Shown in pieces: positions 63,831 through 64,000 of a stretch of 64,000 nt of DNA (positions within the stretch are counted from its first letter, which is position 1; every line of letters begins with the position of its first letter). Source of the stretch: Rhineura floridana (lineage: Eukaryota; Chordata; Lepidosauria; Squamata; Rhineuridae); assembly GCF_030035675.1 (NCBI RefSeq), contig NC_084484.1, positions 187,676,934 to 187,740,933 on the forward strand, read 5' to 3'. A program made the position numbers and the translations under genes. The notes under the pieces were generated by a model. The model was not told the origin of the DNA, made no database searches, and saw nothing but the letters and a program-made list of their open reading frames with translations.

Positions 63831-64000
63831 TTCTGGATAAGGAATCAAGTTCTTGTTACAAACCCCTTTGAACCTTTTTTGGTGAAAGTGGCATACAAAT
63901 ATTTTAATAAACCCGAGTAAATAAATAGGGAGGGAGGGAGAGAGGGAGAGTGTCCCAACAGAGCCTGGACTTGAGCTTGGAGGCTGAAATGCTTGCAGAG

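Overview
The window is nuclear DNA of a squamate reptile, most likely a lizard. The evidence is two three-exon beta-type globin genes next to class I olfactory receptor relics and a ubiquilin gene, which is the neighbourhood of the amniote beta-globin locus. They sit in a repeat mix typical of squamates: CR1 and L2 LINEs, BovB (RTE) LINEs, Sauria-type SINEs that share the BovB tail, a tRNA-derived SINE, several hAT families, a Vingi-like LINE and a copia fossil. The exact lineage cannot be read from the sequence.

Layout. 1-7.3 kb is LINE debris: L2 tails, a CR1 split by a 1.4 kb insertion, and a long young CR1 (copy A). 8.1-9.9 kb holds an intronless ubiquilin-family gene on the + strand with a stop codon inside its ubiquitin-like domain. 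10-18.5 kb is mainly DNA transposons (three hAT-type elements with 8-bp target duplications) and CR1. 19.1-20.0 kb is an OR51-like receptor pseudogene (- strand). 20.2-34.3 kb is nested transposons: a copia fossil with a BovB inside it, L2, a Sauria SINE, CR1, a hAT relative of the 15-17 kb element in inverted orientation, and CR1 copy B. 34.3-41.4 kb is mostly unique, with a solo LTR. 41.4-42.9 kb and 52.0-53.7 kb are two complete beta-globin genes, both on the - strand. The 9.4 kb between them holds a 200-bp inverted repeat, L2, SINE and CR1 pieces, and a cluster of erythroid motifs at 47.2-47.7 kb that looks like an enhancer. 54.9-55.6 kb is an OR52-like pseudogene cut off by repeats. 56-64 kb is SINE, L2, BovB and a 3.5 kb Vingi-like LINE.

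How it works together. The two globin genes are head-to-tail paralogues. Both keep the proximal and distal haem histidines, normal splice sites, a TATA box, a CACCC/CCAAT box, a conserved upstream GATA site and a poly(A) signal, so both look functional. A near-identical 130-bp tract in exon 2, against clearly diverged flanks, points to gene conversion. Only about 1.2 kb separates the upstream gene's promoter from the OR52 pseudogene. The best candidate control element in view is therefore the paired NF-E2/GATA cluster midway between the genes, a position like that of the chicken beta/epsilon enhancer. The ubiquilin gene lies on the 3' side of the globins and on the opposite strand, unlike the human arrangement.
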